Source: Peptoclostridium acidaminophilum DSM 3953 | GTDB lineage: Bacteria; Bacillota; Clostridia; Peptostreptococcales; Peptostreptococcaceae | DNA: 64,000 nt | Reading direction: 5' to 3' | Assembly: GCF_000597865.1 (NCBI RefSeq) | Contig: NZ_CP007452.1 | Span: 1,123,183-1,187,182, forward strand | Part shown: in pieces, positions 33,680 through 42,723 of the stretch | Numbering within the stretch: the stretch's first letter is position 1 | How the letters are laid out: each line of letters begins with the position of its first letter | Translations under genes and position numbers: made by a program | The notes under the pieces: model-generated | Database searches by the model: none | What the model saw: the letters and a program-made list of their open reading frames with translations, nothing else | Told to the model about the DNA's origin: nothing

Positions 33680-35527
33680 ATGACGGAAAGAGTAAATATC
33701 GACAAGCTGCTCAGAAAGGTCGAGAAACCGGCCAGATACATCGGGAATGAAATGAATGCATGCAAAAAGCAAGTGGATGAGAATACGGTGAGATTCGGAT
33801 TTTCATTTCCGGACACATACGAAGTAGGAATGAGCTTTCTGGGCCTTCAGATACTTTATAATTTGCTCAACAGCATGGAGGACGTCTATTGCGAGAGGGT
33901 TTTCGCGCCGGCTGGCGACATGGAGAAGCTGATGAGGGAAAATGGCGTTCCGCTGTTCGCGCTGGAATCCAGGCATCCGGTGAAGGCTTTCGATTTTCTG
34001 GGATTCACGCTGCAGTATGAGCTTTCATACACAAATATTCTCAATATGCTTGACCTTGCAGGAATTCCGCTGCTGGCACATGAGAGAACAAGTGAAGATC
34101 CGTTCATAATAGTGGGAGGCCCGTGCGCGTACAATGTCGAGCCCATAGCCGACTTCACGGACATAGTCGTGCTGGGTGAGGCAGAGGAAGCCATAGCTGA
34201 AATCATGCAAAGCTATAAGGCGTGGAAAAAAACGGGCGGTGACAGAGAAGAATTTCTGCTCGAGATTGCCAGAAGCGTCAAAGGCGTGTATATCCCAAGC
34301 TTCTACGAGGTTTCCTACAATGACGACTCGACCATCTCGGGCATTTCATGCACAAAGGACGGAGTTCCGGCCATACTGCAAAAGAGAATAATAAGAAATA
34401 TGGACACTTCTTATTATCCGGACAAGATAATAGTGCCGTATATAGATATTGTACATGACCGTATTATGCTCGAGGTTTTCAGGGGCTGCACAAGAGGCTG
34501 CAGATTCTGCCAGGCGGGAATGGTGTACAGGCCGATAAGGGAAAGAAGCATGGACAGCCTAAAGGGCAATCTCAAAAAACTCGTAGACAGCACGGGTTAT
34601 GAGGAAATATCGCTCTCGTCGCTCAGCACAAGCGACTATTCACATATAGAAGAACTGACGGAATACATCCTGAGGGAGTACGCTGAAAAGGAAAAAATAT
34701 CTCTCTCGCTGCCTTCTCTGAGGCTCGACAATTTCTCGTCGGAGCTTGCGCAGAAGATACAGGAGGTCAGAAAAAGCGGCTTGACATTCGCTCCCGAGGC
34801 GGGAACTCAAAGGCTAAGAGACGTAATAAACAAGGGAATCACCGAAGAAAACCTTGAGACAACGATGAAGAAGGCGTTCGCGCTAGGCTGGAAAAACGTC
34901 AAACTTTACTTCATGATAGGCCTGCCTACAGAGACAGAGGAGGATCTGCACGGCATAAAGGTGCTGGCCTACAATGTCATTGACTATTTCAGAGAGGTGA
35001 GCGGAGGAAGGCTCAGCAAGAACTTTAATGTCACCATAAGTACTTCATCTTTCGTGCCAAAGCCTTTCACTCCGTTTCAGTGGGAGCCCCAGGACAGCAT
35101 GGAGCTTCTCAATGAAAAGCAAAGATACCTTTCAGACAGGCTAAGGAACAAGAACATAACATACAGATACCACGACACCAAGACCAGCTTTCTTGAGGCA
35201 GTTTTCGCCAGAGGCGACAGAAGGCTTGGCAAGGTAATACTCGATGCATACAGAAAAGGCTGCAAGTTTGATGGCTGGGCGGAAAGCTTCAGGTTCGACC
35301 TTTGGGAAGAAACCTTCAGAGAAAACGGAATAAGCATGGAGTTTTATGCCAACAGAAGAAGAAGCTACGACGAGATTTTGCCTTGGGATCACATAGACAC
35401 AGGTGTCAGTAAGCAGTTTCTCATAGACGAGAATGAAAAAGCCAAAAGAGGCGAGCTGACTCCAGACTGCAGAAAGGGCTGCGCTGGATGCGGAGTCAAT
35501 TTGGATATTGCGGGAGGATTGTGCTAA
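33680..35527 (+). CDS. Radical SAM protein (TIGR03960-type, B12-binding-like N-terminus)
   Basis: A 615-residue radical SAM protein. The N-terminal 190 residues resemble a cobalamin-binding-like domain (RFGFSFPDTYEVGMSFLG; GGPCAYNVEPIADFTDIVVLGEAE, in parts). The cluster motif is CTRGCRFCQAG (CxxxCxxC) near residue 275, then REISLSSLSTSDYSH and APEAGTQRLRDVINKG. The C-terminus has CRKGCAGCGVNL. The family always pairs with the DUF2344 gene that follows, and its reaction is unknown to me. The ATG follows TTTGGAGGTT. Its stop overlaps the next ATG. Confidence 0.88.
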   Translation: MTERVNIDKLLRKVEKPARYIGNEMNACKKQVDENTVRFGFSFPDTYEVGMSFLGLQILYNLLNSMEDVYCERVFAPAGDMEKLMRENGVPLFALESRHPVKAFDFLGFTLQYELSYTNILNMLDLAGIPLLAHERTSEDPFIIVGGPCAYNVEPIADFTDIVVLGEAEEAIAEIMQSYKAWKKTGGDREEFLLEIARSVKGVYIPSFYEVSYNDDSTISGISCTKDGVPAILQKRIIRNMDTSYYPDKIIVPYIDIVHDRIMLEVFRGCTRGCRFCQAGMVYRPIRERSMDSLKGNLKKLVDSTGYEEISLSSLSTSDYSHIEELTEYILREYAEKEKISLSLPSLRLDNFSSELAQKIQEVRKSGLTFAPEAGTQRLRDVINKGITEENLETTMKKAFALGWKNVKLYFMIGLPTETEEDLHGIKVLAYNVIDYFREVSGGRLSKNFNVTISTSSFVPKPFTPFQWEPQDSMELLNEKQRYLSDRLRNKNITYRYHDTKTSFLEAVFARGDRRLGKVILDAYRKGCKFDGWAESFRFDLWEETFRENGISMEFYANRRRSYDEILPWDHIDTGVSKQFLIDENEKAKRGELTPDCRKGCAGCGVNLDIAGGLC

Positions 35528-36222
35528 TGCCGCTTATAAGGAGCAAATTTAAAAAAGAAAAAGACATGGTATATATATCGCATCTGGATTTGCTGAGGCT
35601 GCTGGAGCGTGCCCTAAGAAGAGCGGGGATAAAGCCTGTATTCACGCAGGGCTTCAACCAGCATCCGAAAATTTCATTTGCACAGGCTCTTTCGCTTGGA
35701 ACGGCAAGCCAGGGCGAGTATGTCGACATAGAAATCGAAGAGGGAATGGATGCGGAGGAATTCAAATCCAGGCTGAACGAAGTTTTGCCAGAAGGCATAG
35801 AGTTTGTAATATCAAAGATCATGGAGGGCAAGGTCAATGCGCTCATGGGAGAGGTTACCCACGCACGTTATATAATGTGTATGGAATTGCTTGAGCATAT
35901 GGACGAAGCTGGAGTAAAAAGCGAGCTTGACGGCTATATGAAGCTTGAAAACATATTTATTGAGAAGAGAACTAAAAAGGGTGACATAAAGCAGCTCGAC
36001 GTCAAGGAAATGATAAGGGACATTGGCATACTGATGGTTGAAGAGGGCAAGGTATATCTTAGCGCTGTGCTCACATGCGGCTCGGTTTCAAACCTCAAGC
36101 CGGAGCTCTTGCTCCAGACTATAAGGGACAACACGGGTCTTAAGTTCGATGTTGAGGATTCAACAATACAAAGGATAGACATATACACTCTGCGCGATGG
36201 CAAGCTTGTCGCGCCACTGTAA
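35527..36222 (+). CDS. DUF2344 (TIGR03936) radical SAM-associated protein
   Basis: A 231-residue DUF2344 protein, encoded right behind the radical SAM gene with a 1-base overlap (TAATG). The typical N-terminus is PLIRSKFKKEKDMVYISHLDLLRLLERALRRA (in parts, residues 2-34), followed by FTQGFNQHPKISFAQ and SLGTASQGEYVDIEI. In some organisms it is fused to the C-terminus of the radical SAM protein. A role in RNA or nucleotide modification near ribosome genes is only a guess. Confidence 0.85.
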   Translation: MPLIRSKFKKEKDMVYISHLDLLRLLERALRRAGIKPVFTQGFNQHPKISFAQALSLGTASQGEYVDIEIEEGMDAEEFKSRLNEVLPEGIEFVISKIMEGKVNALMGEVTHARYIMCMELLEHMDEAGVKSELDGYMKLENIFIEKRTKKGDIKQLDVKEMIRDIGILMVEEGKVYLSAVLTCGSVSNLKPELLLQTIRDNTGLKFDVEDSTIQRIDIYTLRDGKLVAPL

Positions 36223-36237
36223 ATGGCGGTGCTTGGA

Positions 36238-37701
36238 TTGAATAAGCTAATAATAGACAAGGGAATGTTTCAAACCACAAGAGTCAGGCTAAGCGACGAC
36301 CAGCTTTTTGAAATTGCAATCAGCAGCAGGGATGAGATCAGCCTTGTCGGAAACGTCTATCGCGGAAGAGTTAGCAGGGTTGTTAATGGAATAAATGCAG
36401 CTTTTGTCGACATTGGAGAAGCTCAGAATGCATATCTGCAGCTGGGCGGGAAAATCAAGGTCAGGCAGGGCGAGGACGTAATAGTTCAGGTTATAAAGGA
36501 TGCAGACGGAGGCAAGGGCGCAAAGCTGACACAGGAAGTGTCGCTTCCGGGAAAGTACGCGGTCTATCTTCCGCTTGAAAATGTTGTGAAGGTGTCAAGA
36601 AGCATAGAAAGCCAGAGCGAACGAGAAAGGCTACAGGCTATGGGCGAGAGTATAACCCTGGGAGAATTCGGCCTTGTAATAAGGACACAGGGCAAGGACG
36701 CAGAGCTCGAGGATTTAAAACTGGACATACAGAGGCTGCAGGCAGCCTGGGAGTCCATAAGGCAGGAAGGGCTCCTTGGGATGGGTCCAAAGCTAATATA
36801 CCAGGGCTATTCGATAGCAGAGCAGGCAGCGGAAGCTGTACTAAGCGGCGAAGTCGACCAGCTCATTGTAAATGATTCGGGGATATACAATGAAGCCCTG
36901 TCTCATCTCAAACAAGCAGGCAGAGAAGTAATGTCCAGGGTAGAGCTTTTTGACAAGAGCAGCGACATATTCGACTTCTTTGGAATCAAAAAGAGGATAA
37001 AGAGCCTAAGCAACAGGCGGATATGGCTTAGAAGCGGAGGCAACATAGTATTTGAAAAGACTGAGGCGCTGACGGTAATAGACGTGAATACTGCAAAAAG
37101 CATAAAAGGCTCAAGCGCAGAGGATACGATCTTCAAAACCAACATGGAAGCTGCGGAAGAAATAGCCATGCAGATAAAGCTGCGGGATATCGGCGGAATA
37201 GTATTAGTGGACTTTATAGATATGAAATCCTCCCAAAACAAAGCTGCGCTTCTTGGAAAGATGAGAGCCTGCTTTGCGAGTGAGCATGGAAAGACAAAAA
37301 TATATGGATTTACCGAGCTGGGAATCATGGAAATTTCGAGAAAAAATGAAAAAAGAGAGATTTCGGTCCATCTGCTCGCGGATTGCCCCTGCTGCAGGGG
37401 TAATGGGAAGATTACGTCCAGGATTTTTCTGCTGGACTCTCTTGAAAAGGAAGTTAAGCGCATAAAAACACATGCCGACGTTGAATGCGCAATGTTCGAA
37501 TTGAATACGCAATACTATGGATCGTTTTCAAGGAATGACTTTGCAGAGGTCAGGGAGATTGCCAAGGCCTACGGCTTGAGATTATTGCTGGCAAGCTCAT
37601 CGAATGTCCAGCAGGGCGGTCTTGAACTGGCAGGCATGGGGAAGAGGGGATCTCTTGTTGAAAAGGCCAAAGCCTATGCGGCATTCATAGAAATAAATTG
37701 A
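36238..37701 (+). CDS. rng: Ribonuclease G/E family endoribonuclease
   Basis: A 487-residue RNase G-type enzyme for rRNA and mRNA processing. It has an S1 domain (SLVGNVYRGRVSRVVNGINAAFVDIG, residues about 33-58 in parts) and a catalytic RNase H-like domain with the Mg-binding VIDVNTAKS and GGIVLVDFIDMK. The zinc-link motif is DCPCCRGNGK near residue 385. TTG 36238 is chosen because GGCGGTG lies 6 bases upstream and MNKLIIDKG is the normal family start; ATG 36223 has no ribosome site. It directly precedes the L21 operon, a common Firmicute order. Confidence 0.92.
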   Translation: MNKLIIDKGMFQTTRVRLSDDQLFEIAISSRDEISLVGNVYRGRVSRVVNGINAAFVDIGEAQNAYLQLGGKIKVRQGEDVIVQVIKDADGGKGAKLTQEVSLPGKYAVYLPLENVVKVSRSIESQSERERLQAMGESITLGEFGLVIRTQGKDAELEDLKLDIQRLQAAWESIRQEGLLGMGPKLIYQGYSIAEQAAEAVLSGEVDQLIVNDSGIYNEALSHLKQAGREVMSRVELFDKSSDIFDFFGIKKRIKSLSNRRIWLRSGGNIVFEKTEALTVIDVNTAKSIKGSSAEDTIFKTNMEAAEEIAMQIKLRDIGGIVLVDFIDMKSSQNKAALLGKMRACFASEHGKTKIYGFTELGIMEISRKNEKREISVHLLADCPCCRGNGKITSRIFLLDSLEKEVKRIKTHADVECAMFELNTQYYGSFSRNDFAEVREIAKAYGLRLLLASSSNVQQGGLELAGMGKRGSLVEKAKAYAAFIEIN

Positions 37702-37726
37702 CAAAACATTTTTATTCTGGTAACAT
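37698..37726 (+). promoter_or_regulatory. Candidate promoter of the rplU operon
   Basis: TTGACA (37698-37703, overlapping the rng stop) and TAACAT (37721-37726) with a 17-base spacer. The -10 box is weak (4 of 6). Confidence 0.55.
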
Positions 37727-37734
37727 ATATAAGG

Positions 37735-37800
37735 TAACCGCTCGGAGTGGGTTTTAAAGCCTTAGGGCTACCTGATTCTGGCGAGTCTGGTATAGAGGAG
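37735..37800 (+). promoter_or_regulatory. Probable L21 ribosomal protein leader
   Basis: The 5' untranslated region before rplU has paired segments (GGTTTTAAAGCC; TAGGGCTACCTGATTCTGG with GAGTCTGGTATAGAGGAGG). Its position and form fit the Firmicute L21 leader (autoregulation by L21 in the usual model). I identify it by position and partial folding only. Confidence 0.55.
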
Positions 37801-37807
37801 GTGCAGT

Positions 37808-38119
37808 ATGTACGCAATAGTTGAAACTGGTGGAAAGCAATACAGGGTTCAAGAAGGCGATTTTATATTCGTAGAAAAGCTAGATGTAAATGAAGGTGAT
37901 CTAGTTACTCTGGACAAGGTTCTTGCTTTTTCTGCTGAAGGAAGCATAAAGCTTGGAACTCCTGTTGTTGAAGGTGCAAAGGTTGAGGCGAAGGTTGTTG
38001 AAAACGGAAAGGCTAAAAAAGTCATAGTTTTCAAATACAAGGCTAAAAAGCATTACAGAGTTAAAAAAGGACATCGTCAGCCTTACACAAAGCTACAGAT
38101 AGAAAAGATAGTAGGATAG
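37808..38119 (+). CDS. rplU: 50S ribosomal protein L21
   Basis: A 103-residue L21 that binds 23S rRNA. It is full length, starting [18 protein letters not shown], with the C-terminal [20 protein letters not shown] block. GAGGAGGTG precedes the ATG. The stop is followed at once by the ATG of the Prp protease gene, in the usual rplU-prp-rpmA order. Confidence 0.98.
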   Translation: MYAIVETGGKQYRVQEGDFIFVEKLDVNEGDLVTLDKVLAFSAEGSIKLGTPVVEGAKVEAKVVENGKAKKVIVFKYKAKKHYRVKKGHRQPYTKLQIEKIVG

Positions 38120-38452
38120 ATGATTGAAATAGGCATCAAGAGACATAAGACCGGACATGTTCTGGAATTCGAGGTTTCGGGACATGCTAATTTTGATGAA
38201 CATGGGCGTGATATTGTATGCTGTGCAATATCAGTGCTTGCCCAGACAGCGATAATGGGACTAGTTGAATACGTAGGGTTAGACTGCAAATACGAGATTG
38301 AAGACGGATATCTCATTTGCAGAATTCCAGATGAAGCCGATTCGCAAAAGCGCATCAAGATTGATGCCATAGTCGAAACAATGATTCTTGGAATGAATAA
38401 CATAAAACAAGGGTATCCTTCCTACGTAACGATTAAGTGCAAGGAGGTGTAG
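38120..38452 (+). CDS. prp: Ribosomal-processing cysteine protease Prp
   Basis: A 110-residue YsxB-type protease. The catalytic His is in FEVSGHANF (residue about 20) and Cys in HGRDIVCCAISVLAQ (about residue 34). It removes the N-terminal extension from L27 in Firmicutes, a cut needed for ribosome assembly. It sits between rplU and rpmA. The L27 encoded next has the matching extension. Confidence 0.93.
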   Translation: MIEIGIKRHKTGHVLEFEVSGHANFDEHGRDIVCCAISVLAQTAIMGLVEYVGLDCKYEIEDGYLICRIPDEADSQKRIKIDAIVETMILGMNNIKQGYPSYVTIKCKEV

Positions 38453-38455
38453 CAC

Positions 38456-38740
38456 ATGCTTTTCAATATGAATCTTCAGTTGTTCGCGAGTAAAAAAGGA
38501 GTAGGTTCTTCTAAAAACGGCCGTGACTCTATATCAAAGAGACTTGGCGTTAAGAGAGCTGACGGACAGACAGTTCCTGCCGGAAGCATACTTGTAAGAC
38601 AAAGAGGAACAAAGATACATCCTGGAAACAACGTTGGCAAAGGATCGGATGATACTCTATTTGCACTTGTAGATGGAGTTGTCAAGTTCGAAAGAAAAGA
38701 CAAGAAAAGAAAACAAGTTAGTATTTATGCTGCAGAGTAA
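38456..38740 (+). CDS. rpmA: 50S ribosomal protein L27 (with cleavable N-terminus)
   Basis: A 94-residue L27. The N-terminal extension [11 protein letters not shown] ends before [14 protein letters not shown], and LQLFA is the recognition site that Prp cuts. L27 then reaches the peptidyl transferase centre. GGAGGTGTA precedes the ATG. A hairpin terminator follows. Confidence 0.97.
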   Translation: MLFNMNLQLFASKKGVGSSKNGRDSISKRLGVKRADGQTVPAGSILVRQRGTKIHPGNNVGKGSDDTLFALVDGVVKFERKDKKRKQVSIYAAE

Positions 38741-38755
38741 GCAGCTTAAAGCTTA

Positions 38756-38783
38756 AAGGAGTGTCTTTAGACACTCCTTATTT
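38756..38783 (+). terminator. Terminator after rpmA
   Basis: Perfect stem AAGGAGTGTC / GACACTCCTT with a TTTA loop, followed by ATTTAA. The T-run is short but the stem is strong. Confidence 0.7.
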
Positions 38784-38841
38784 AATGCAGTCCGTAAATA
38801 CAAAGCTTTGTCGTGTAATATTAAAAAAAGGGTGATTATAT

Positions 38842-40122
38842 ATGTTTGTAGACAAGGCGAGAATATTTGTCAAAGCGGGCAATGGCGGAAACGGCGCAGT
38901 TGCCTTTAGAAGAGAAGTATACGTACCGGCCGGAGGGCCAGCCGGAGGAGACGGAGGAAATGGCGGCAGTGTAATAATAAAGGCCAGCAATTCACTAAGG
39001 ACTCTAATGGACCTAAAGTACAAGCTCAAGTATGCGGCAGAAGCTGGCGATGACGGAAAAGGCAGCAACATGCACGGCAAGGACGGCGAAACGCTTGTCA
39101 TAGTCGTACCTCCGGGAACTATAGTAAGGGACGAGAAATCGGGTCTTGTTATAGGAGACTTAAAGCACGATGGCGATTCTGTAATAGTGGCCAGAGGCGG
39201 AAGAGGCGGAAAGGGCAACACGCACTTCAAAACGGCGACAAGGCAGGCTCCTAGTTTTGCAAAGGCAGGAACCTTCGGCGAAGAAAGATTCATTGTGCTT
39301 GAGCTCAAGCTGCTGGCAGATGTTGGCCTTGTAGGCTTCCCGAACGTTGGCAAGTCGACGTTCCTTTCGATTGTAACAAAGGCAAAACCGAAGATAGCAA
39401 ACTATCACTTCACTACGCTTACGCCAAATCTGGGCGTTGTCCAGACTAAGTTTGGAGACAGTTTCGTGATGGCGGACATACCTGGCCTTATCGAAGGTGC
39501 CCATGAGGGTACAGGGCTTGGGCATGATTTCTTAAGACACGTCGAAAGGACAAAGGTGCTCATTCACATTGTCGATGTGTCAGGCATGGAAGGCAGAGAT
39601 CCTGTCGAGGACTTTGAACTGATAAACGGTGAGCTTGAAAAGTATAACGCAGTGCTAGCCAAGAGACCTCAGATCGTAGTTGCCAACAAGATGGACATTC
39701 CGGGCGCGCAGGAAAACTACGAGATATTCAAGGCTGAAATAGAAAGCAAAGGCTACAGGGTGTTCTCGATGTCTGCAGCCACGAGAAAAGGCGTAGATGA
39801 GGTTGTGGCTTATGCAGTGCAGCTCCTCAGGGAAGTTGAGGAAGTCGAAGTCGTATCTAAGGACGAAATAATTTCGAATCTTGAGTCGCTTTACCAAGGT
39901 GATGCCGAAATCGAAATAAGAGTTGAGGATGGGGCTTATGTGATTGAAAGCAAGGCGCTTGACAATCTGCTCTACTCTGTAAATTTCGAGGATATGGAGT
40001 CCATAAGATATTTCCAGGCTGTGCTTGAGAAGAAAGGTATCTTCAAAAAGCTAAAAGCCATGGGAATCAAAGACGGAGACCTTGTAAAGATATACGAGCT
40101 TGAGTTTGAATACTACGAATAA
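38842..40122 (+). CDS. obg: GTPase ObgE/CgtA
   Basis: A 426-residue GTPase in 50S assembly and stress control. The glycine-rich OBG fold covers residues 1-157 (FVDKARIFVKAGNGGNGAVAF; GGPAGGDGGNGGSV). The G domain has GFPNVGKSTFL near residue 166, DIPGLIEGAHEGTGLG, and NKMDIPGA. The C-terminal OCT domain covers residues about 345-426. The ATG has an AAAAAAGGGTG site. It sits between rpmA and yhbY, the conserved order. Confidence 0.97.
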   Translation: MFVDKARIFVKAGNGGNGAVAFRREVYVPAGGPAGGDGGNGGSVIIKASNSLRTLMDLKYKLKYAAEAGDDGKGSNMHGKDGETLVIVVPPGTIVRDEKSGLVIGDLKHDGDSVIVARGGRGGKGNTHFKTATRQAPSFAKAGTFGEERFIVLELKLLADVGLVGFPNVGKSTFLSIVTKAKPKIANYHFTTLTPNLGVVQTKFGDSFVMADIPGLIEGAHEGTGLGHDFLRHVERTKVLIHIVDVSGMEGRDPVEDFELINGELEKYNAVLAKRPQIVVANKMDIPGAQENYEIFKAEIESKGYRVFSMSAATRKGVDEVVAYAVQLLREVEEVEVVSKDEIISNLESLYQGDAEIEIRVEDGAYVIESKALDNLLYSVNFEDMESIRYFQAVLEKKGIFKKLKAMGIKDGDLVKIYELEFEYYE

Positions 40123-40138
40123 ATTTTGGAGGTATACT

Positions 40139-40435
40139 GTGCTTACTGGAAAGCAAAGGGCATTTTTAAGGTCTATTGCGAATGGGATTAAGCCCATAAC
40201 GCAGATAGGAAAAGAGGGAGTTACTGACGCGTTTTTAAAGCAGCTGGGAGACGCCCTCGAGGCAAGAGAAATTGTCAAGGTTACAGTGCTTGAAAACAGC
40301 GGCCTTGACGTAAAGGACTGTGCAAATGAAGTTGCACAGAGCTTAAGGGCCGAGTTTGTTCAGGCCATAGGCTCGAAGTTCACAATATACAGAAAATCAA
40401 AAGACAAACCTGTTATAAGCATTCCTAAAAAGTAA
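40139..40435 (+). CDS. yhbY: Ribosome assembly RNA-binding protein YhbY
   Basis: A 98-residue single CRS1/YhbY (CRM) domain that binds pre-50S particles. It starts MLTGKQRAFLRSIANGIKP; the GKEGVTDAFLKQL and ALEAREIVKVTVLENS segments are typical. GTG 40139 follows TTTTGGAGGT with normal spacing; an upstream ATG would overlap obg. A terminator follows. Confidence 0.93.
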   Translation: MLTGKQRAFLRSIANGIKPITQIGKEGVTDAFLKQLGDALEAREIVKVTVLENSGLDVKDCANEVAQSLRAEFVQAIGSKFTIYRKSKDKPVISIPKK

Positions 40436-40448
40436 TGCTGACCTCAAA

Positions 40449-40478
40449 AGCAATACCTGTTTAGAACAGGTATTTTTT
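40449..40478 (+). terminator. Terminator after yhbY
   Basis: AATACCTGTT / AACAGGTATT stem with a TAG loop, followed by seven or more T. Confidence 0.9.
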
Positions 40479-40519
40479 TTGTATTCTTATGCCTATGGCG
40501 TCAGAATTCACTAAATGAC

Positions 40520-40548
40520 TTCAAATTGTATGCGAAATGATGTATAAT
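40520..40548 (+). promoter_or_regulatory. Candidate promoter of the nadD operon
   Basis: TTCAAA (40520-40525) and TATAAT (40543-40548) with a 17-base spacer, about 30 bases before nadD. Confidence 0.65.
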
Positions 40549-40577
40549 AATTTAGTGATTTCAAACGGAGGATGGAC

Positions 40578-41192
40578 ATGAAAACTGGTGCAGACAGGAT
40601 AGGCATAATGGGAGGAACTTTTGACCCCATTCACAATGGACACCTTGCCATGGCGGAAGCGGTCAGGGAGGCATTTTCCCTGGACAGGGTGCTTTTCATA
40701 CCCTCGGGAAAACCGCCGCACAAGAGGCGAAGTGAAATTGCGGACAAGCAGCACAGGTACAATATGACAGTGCTTGCCACAAACAGCAACAATGCTTTTG
40801 AGGTTTCGCCCGTGGAGGTCGAGAGGGAGCAGCTCTCGTATACGGTTGATACGCTGAAAATACTTAAAGAGGAATATAAAGATTCTGAAATATTTCTCGT
40901 AATGGGTGCTGACGCTCTTTGCGACATCGAATCGTGGAGCCGCGTAGACGAGCTCTTAAAGCTTTGCAGGGTCGTTGGAGCCACTAGACCCGGAATAGAT
41001 ATTGATGAGTTCAAAAGGGAGATAGAAAAAATTCAGCGGCAGTTCAATGTGCAGATACTCCATGTGCATGTGCCTTCGCTTGACATATCATCAACTGATA
41101 TAAGAGAGAGGGCGAAAAGAGGCTCATCAATTAAATATTTGATTCCGGAAGAAGTGGAAAAATATATATACAAGTATAAACTGTACAGGTGA
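40578..41192 (+). CDS. nadD: Nicotinate-nucleotide adenylyltransferase
   Basis: A 204-residue NaMN adenylyltransferase of NAD synthesis. The nucleotide-binding motif GGTFDPIHNGHLAMAEAV (with HxGH) is at residues 12-29, and ISSTDIRERAKRG near residue 170 is the conserved C-terminal motif. The ATG at 40578 fits ACGGAGGA with 7-base spacing; ATG 40572 would be too close. It begins nadD-yqeK-LCP-rsfS. Confidence 0.95.
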   Translation: MKTGADRIGIMGGTFDPIHNGHLAMAEAVREAFSLDRVLFIPSGKPPHKRRSEIADKQHRYNMTVLATNSNNAFEVSPVEVEREQLSYTVDTLKILKEEYKDSEIFLVMGADALCDIESWSRVDELLKLCRVVGATRPGIDIDEFKREIEKIQRQFNVQILHVHVPSLDISSTDIRERAKRGSSIKYLIPEEVEKYIYKYKLYR

Positions 41193-41196
41193 TTGT

Positions 41197-41781
41197 ATGA
41201 ATATATGCGATATGAGTGAAAAACTTAAGGGAATGCTGAGTCACAAAAGATACAAGCACACCATGGGGGTGCTTAGTGTGGCGCGAAGGCTTGCAGAGCG
41301 GTATAATGCCGACTTGGAGAAGGTTGAGCTTTCAGCTCTTTTGCATGACTGCGGCAAGGATATGGACTCGGCAGAAATGCATGAATATGTAAGCCGCAAT
41401 GACATAAAGCTGGATGATATAGAGGCAAGGCAGCTTGAACTGGCCCACGGAGCTGTCGGAGCCTACCTGGCAATGACAGAGTTCGGAGTGGCTGACAGTG
41501 AGGTGCTTTCGGCAATTCGCTTTCATACAACAGGAAAAATTGACATGACAAATGTGGAAAAGATAGTATATCTGGCAGATTTTATAGAGGAAGGCAGAAA
41601 ATATCCCGGAGTCCAGACTCTTCGAGAGCTTTCATTTGAGGATTTGGACAGCGCTATTCTTCTTTCGTTTGACAATACAATAAGGCATGTGATTTCACAA
41701 AAAAAAATACTCCATACAAGAACTGTTGAGGCCAGGAATTTTATATTGGAGCAGATGGAGAATATGCGGGGTGCTAAATAA
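41197..41781 (+). CDS. yqeK: HD-domain phosphohydrolase YqeK (Ap4A hydrolase-type)
   Basis: A 194-residue HD protein of the YqeK family, members of which hydrolyse diadenosine tetraphosphate. HD metal ligands are seen in SHKRYKHTMGV (His), ALLHDCGKD (His-Asp) and the LAHGAVGAYLA segment. It contains an A9 run (41699-41707) that is read in frame, useful for judging the broken genes. It starts 4 bases after nadD and overlaps the LCP gene by one base. Confidence 0.92.
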   Translation: MNICDMSEKLKGMLSHKRYKHTMGVLSVARRLAERYNADLEKVELSALLHDCGKDMDSAEMHEYVSRNDIKLDDIEARQLELAHGAVGAYLAMTEFGVADSEVLSAIRFHTTGKIDMTNVEKIVYLADFIEEGRKYPGVQTLRELSFEDLDSAILLSFDNTIRHVISQKKILHTRTVEARNFILEQMENMRGAK

Positions 41782-42710
41782 TGAGATACTTTGTTAAGGT
41801 CTTTGCCATATCGTTCATTATATTCACAATGACTATGAGTGCAGGACTGATTTTTGTAACATCAAAAATAGATAGCGCTCCAGCTCAGGACGACTTTGCA
41901 GGAAATCCGGTGGAACTTGACGAAAAGGACCAAAGCCGAATCAATATACTCCTCCTGGGCGTTGACAGTCTCGAGGGTGAAGGTAACGAAGCTACAAGAA
42001 CCGATACGATGATACTTTTTTCTTTTGACCCCAAGACTGACACGGCGGCAATGATATCCATACCGAGGGATACCAGGGTCAAGCTAAGGGGCAGGAGTGG
42101 TTATGTAAAGATTAATTCAGCCCACGTGTACGGAGGGGTAGACCTTTCGGTAAAAACAGTCAAGGAGCTTCTTGGAGTGCCCGTGCACCACTACATAAAG
42201 GTGGATTACCAGGCTCTTTTCAAGACGGTGGATGACATAGGCGGAGTAGAGGTGGATGTGCCGATAAGGATGAAATATGACGATCCTTATGCAACACCGC
42301 AGCTGCACATAGATCTGCAAAAGGGCGTTCAGGTGCTCGATGGGAAAAAAGCCATGCAGTTTTTGAGATTCAGAAAAGGCAACAGAGGCTATCCAAGCTA
42401 TCCCGATCAGGACCTTGGCAGAATTCAATCTCAGCAGGCTTTCATGCAATCCCTGCTAAAGAAGGTGCTTAGCCCTTCGTCGATACTCAAGGTGCCTGAC
42501 TACATCGAGACGCTTCACATGTATGTGGAATCTGATATGAAGGTCAACGACATGGTGAAAATAGCCTACAAGGGCAAAAAAGTGAACGCAGACGATATAA
42601 CCAAGGTGACGCTGCCGGGCGAGCCTGCAACAATAGGGGGCGTGGCTTATTATCAGGCGGATATGGACGAGCTGGACGAAATCAAGGCTCAGATATTCCC
42701 TGTAGAGTAA
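41781..42710 (+). CDS. LytR-CpsA-Psr (LCP) family protein
   Basis: A 309-residue wall-polymer ligase that attaches anionic glycopolymers to peptidoglycan. A membrane anchor (AISFIIFTMTMSAGLIFV, residues 9-26) is followed by the LCP domain: INILLLGVDSL, RTDTMILFSFDPKT, ISIPRDTRVKL near residue 95, and QFLRFRKG with the catalytic Arg near residue 195. The ATG overlaps the yqeK stop (TAATG). Its place between yqeK and rsfS is a known clostridial arrangement. Confidence 0.93.
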   Translation: MRYFVKVFAISFIIFTMTMSAGLIFVTSKIDSAPAQDDFAGNPVELDEKDQSRINILLLGVDSLEGEGNEATRTDTMILFSFDPKTDTAAMISIPRDTRVKLRGRSGYVKINSAHVYGGVDLSVKTVKELLGVPVHHYIKVDYQALFKTVDDIGGVEVDVPIRMKYDDPYATPQLHIDLQKGVQVLDGKKAMQFLRFRKGNRGYPSYPDQDLGRIQSQQAFMQSLLKKVLSPSSILKVPDYIETLHMYVESDMKVNDMVKIAYKGKKVNADDITKVTLPGEPATIGGVAYYQADMDELDEIKAQIFPVE

Positions 42711-42723
42711 AGGGGTGATTATA

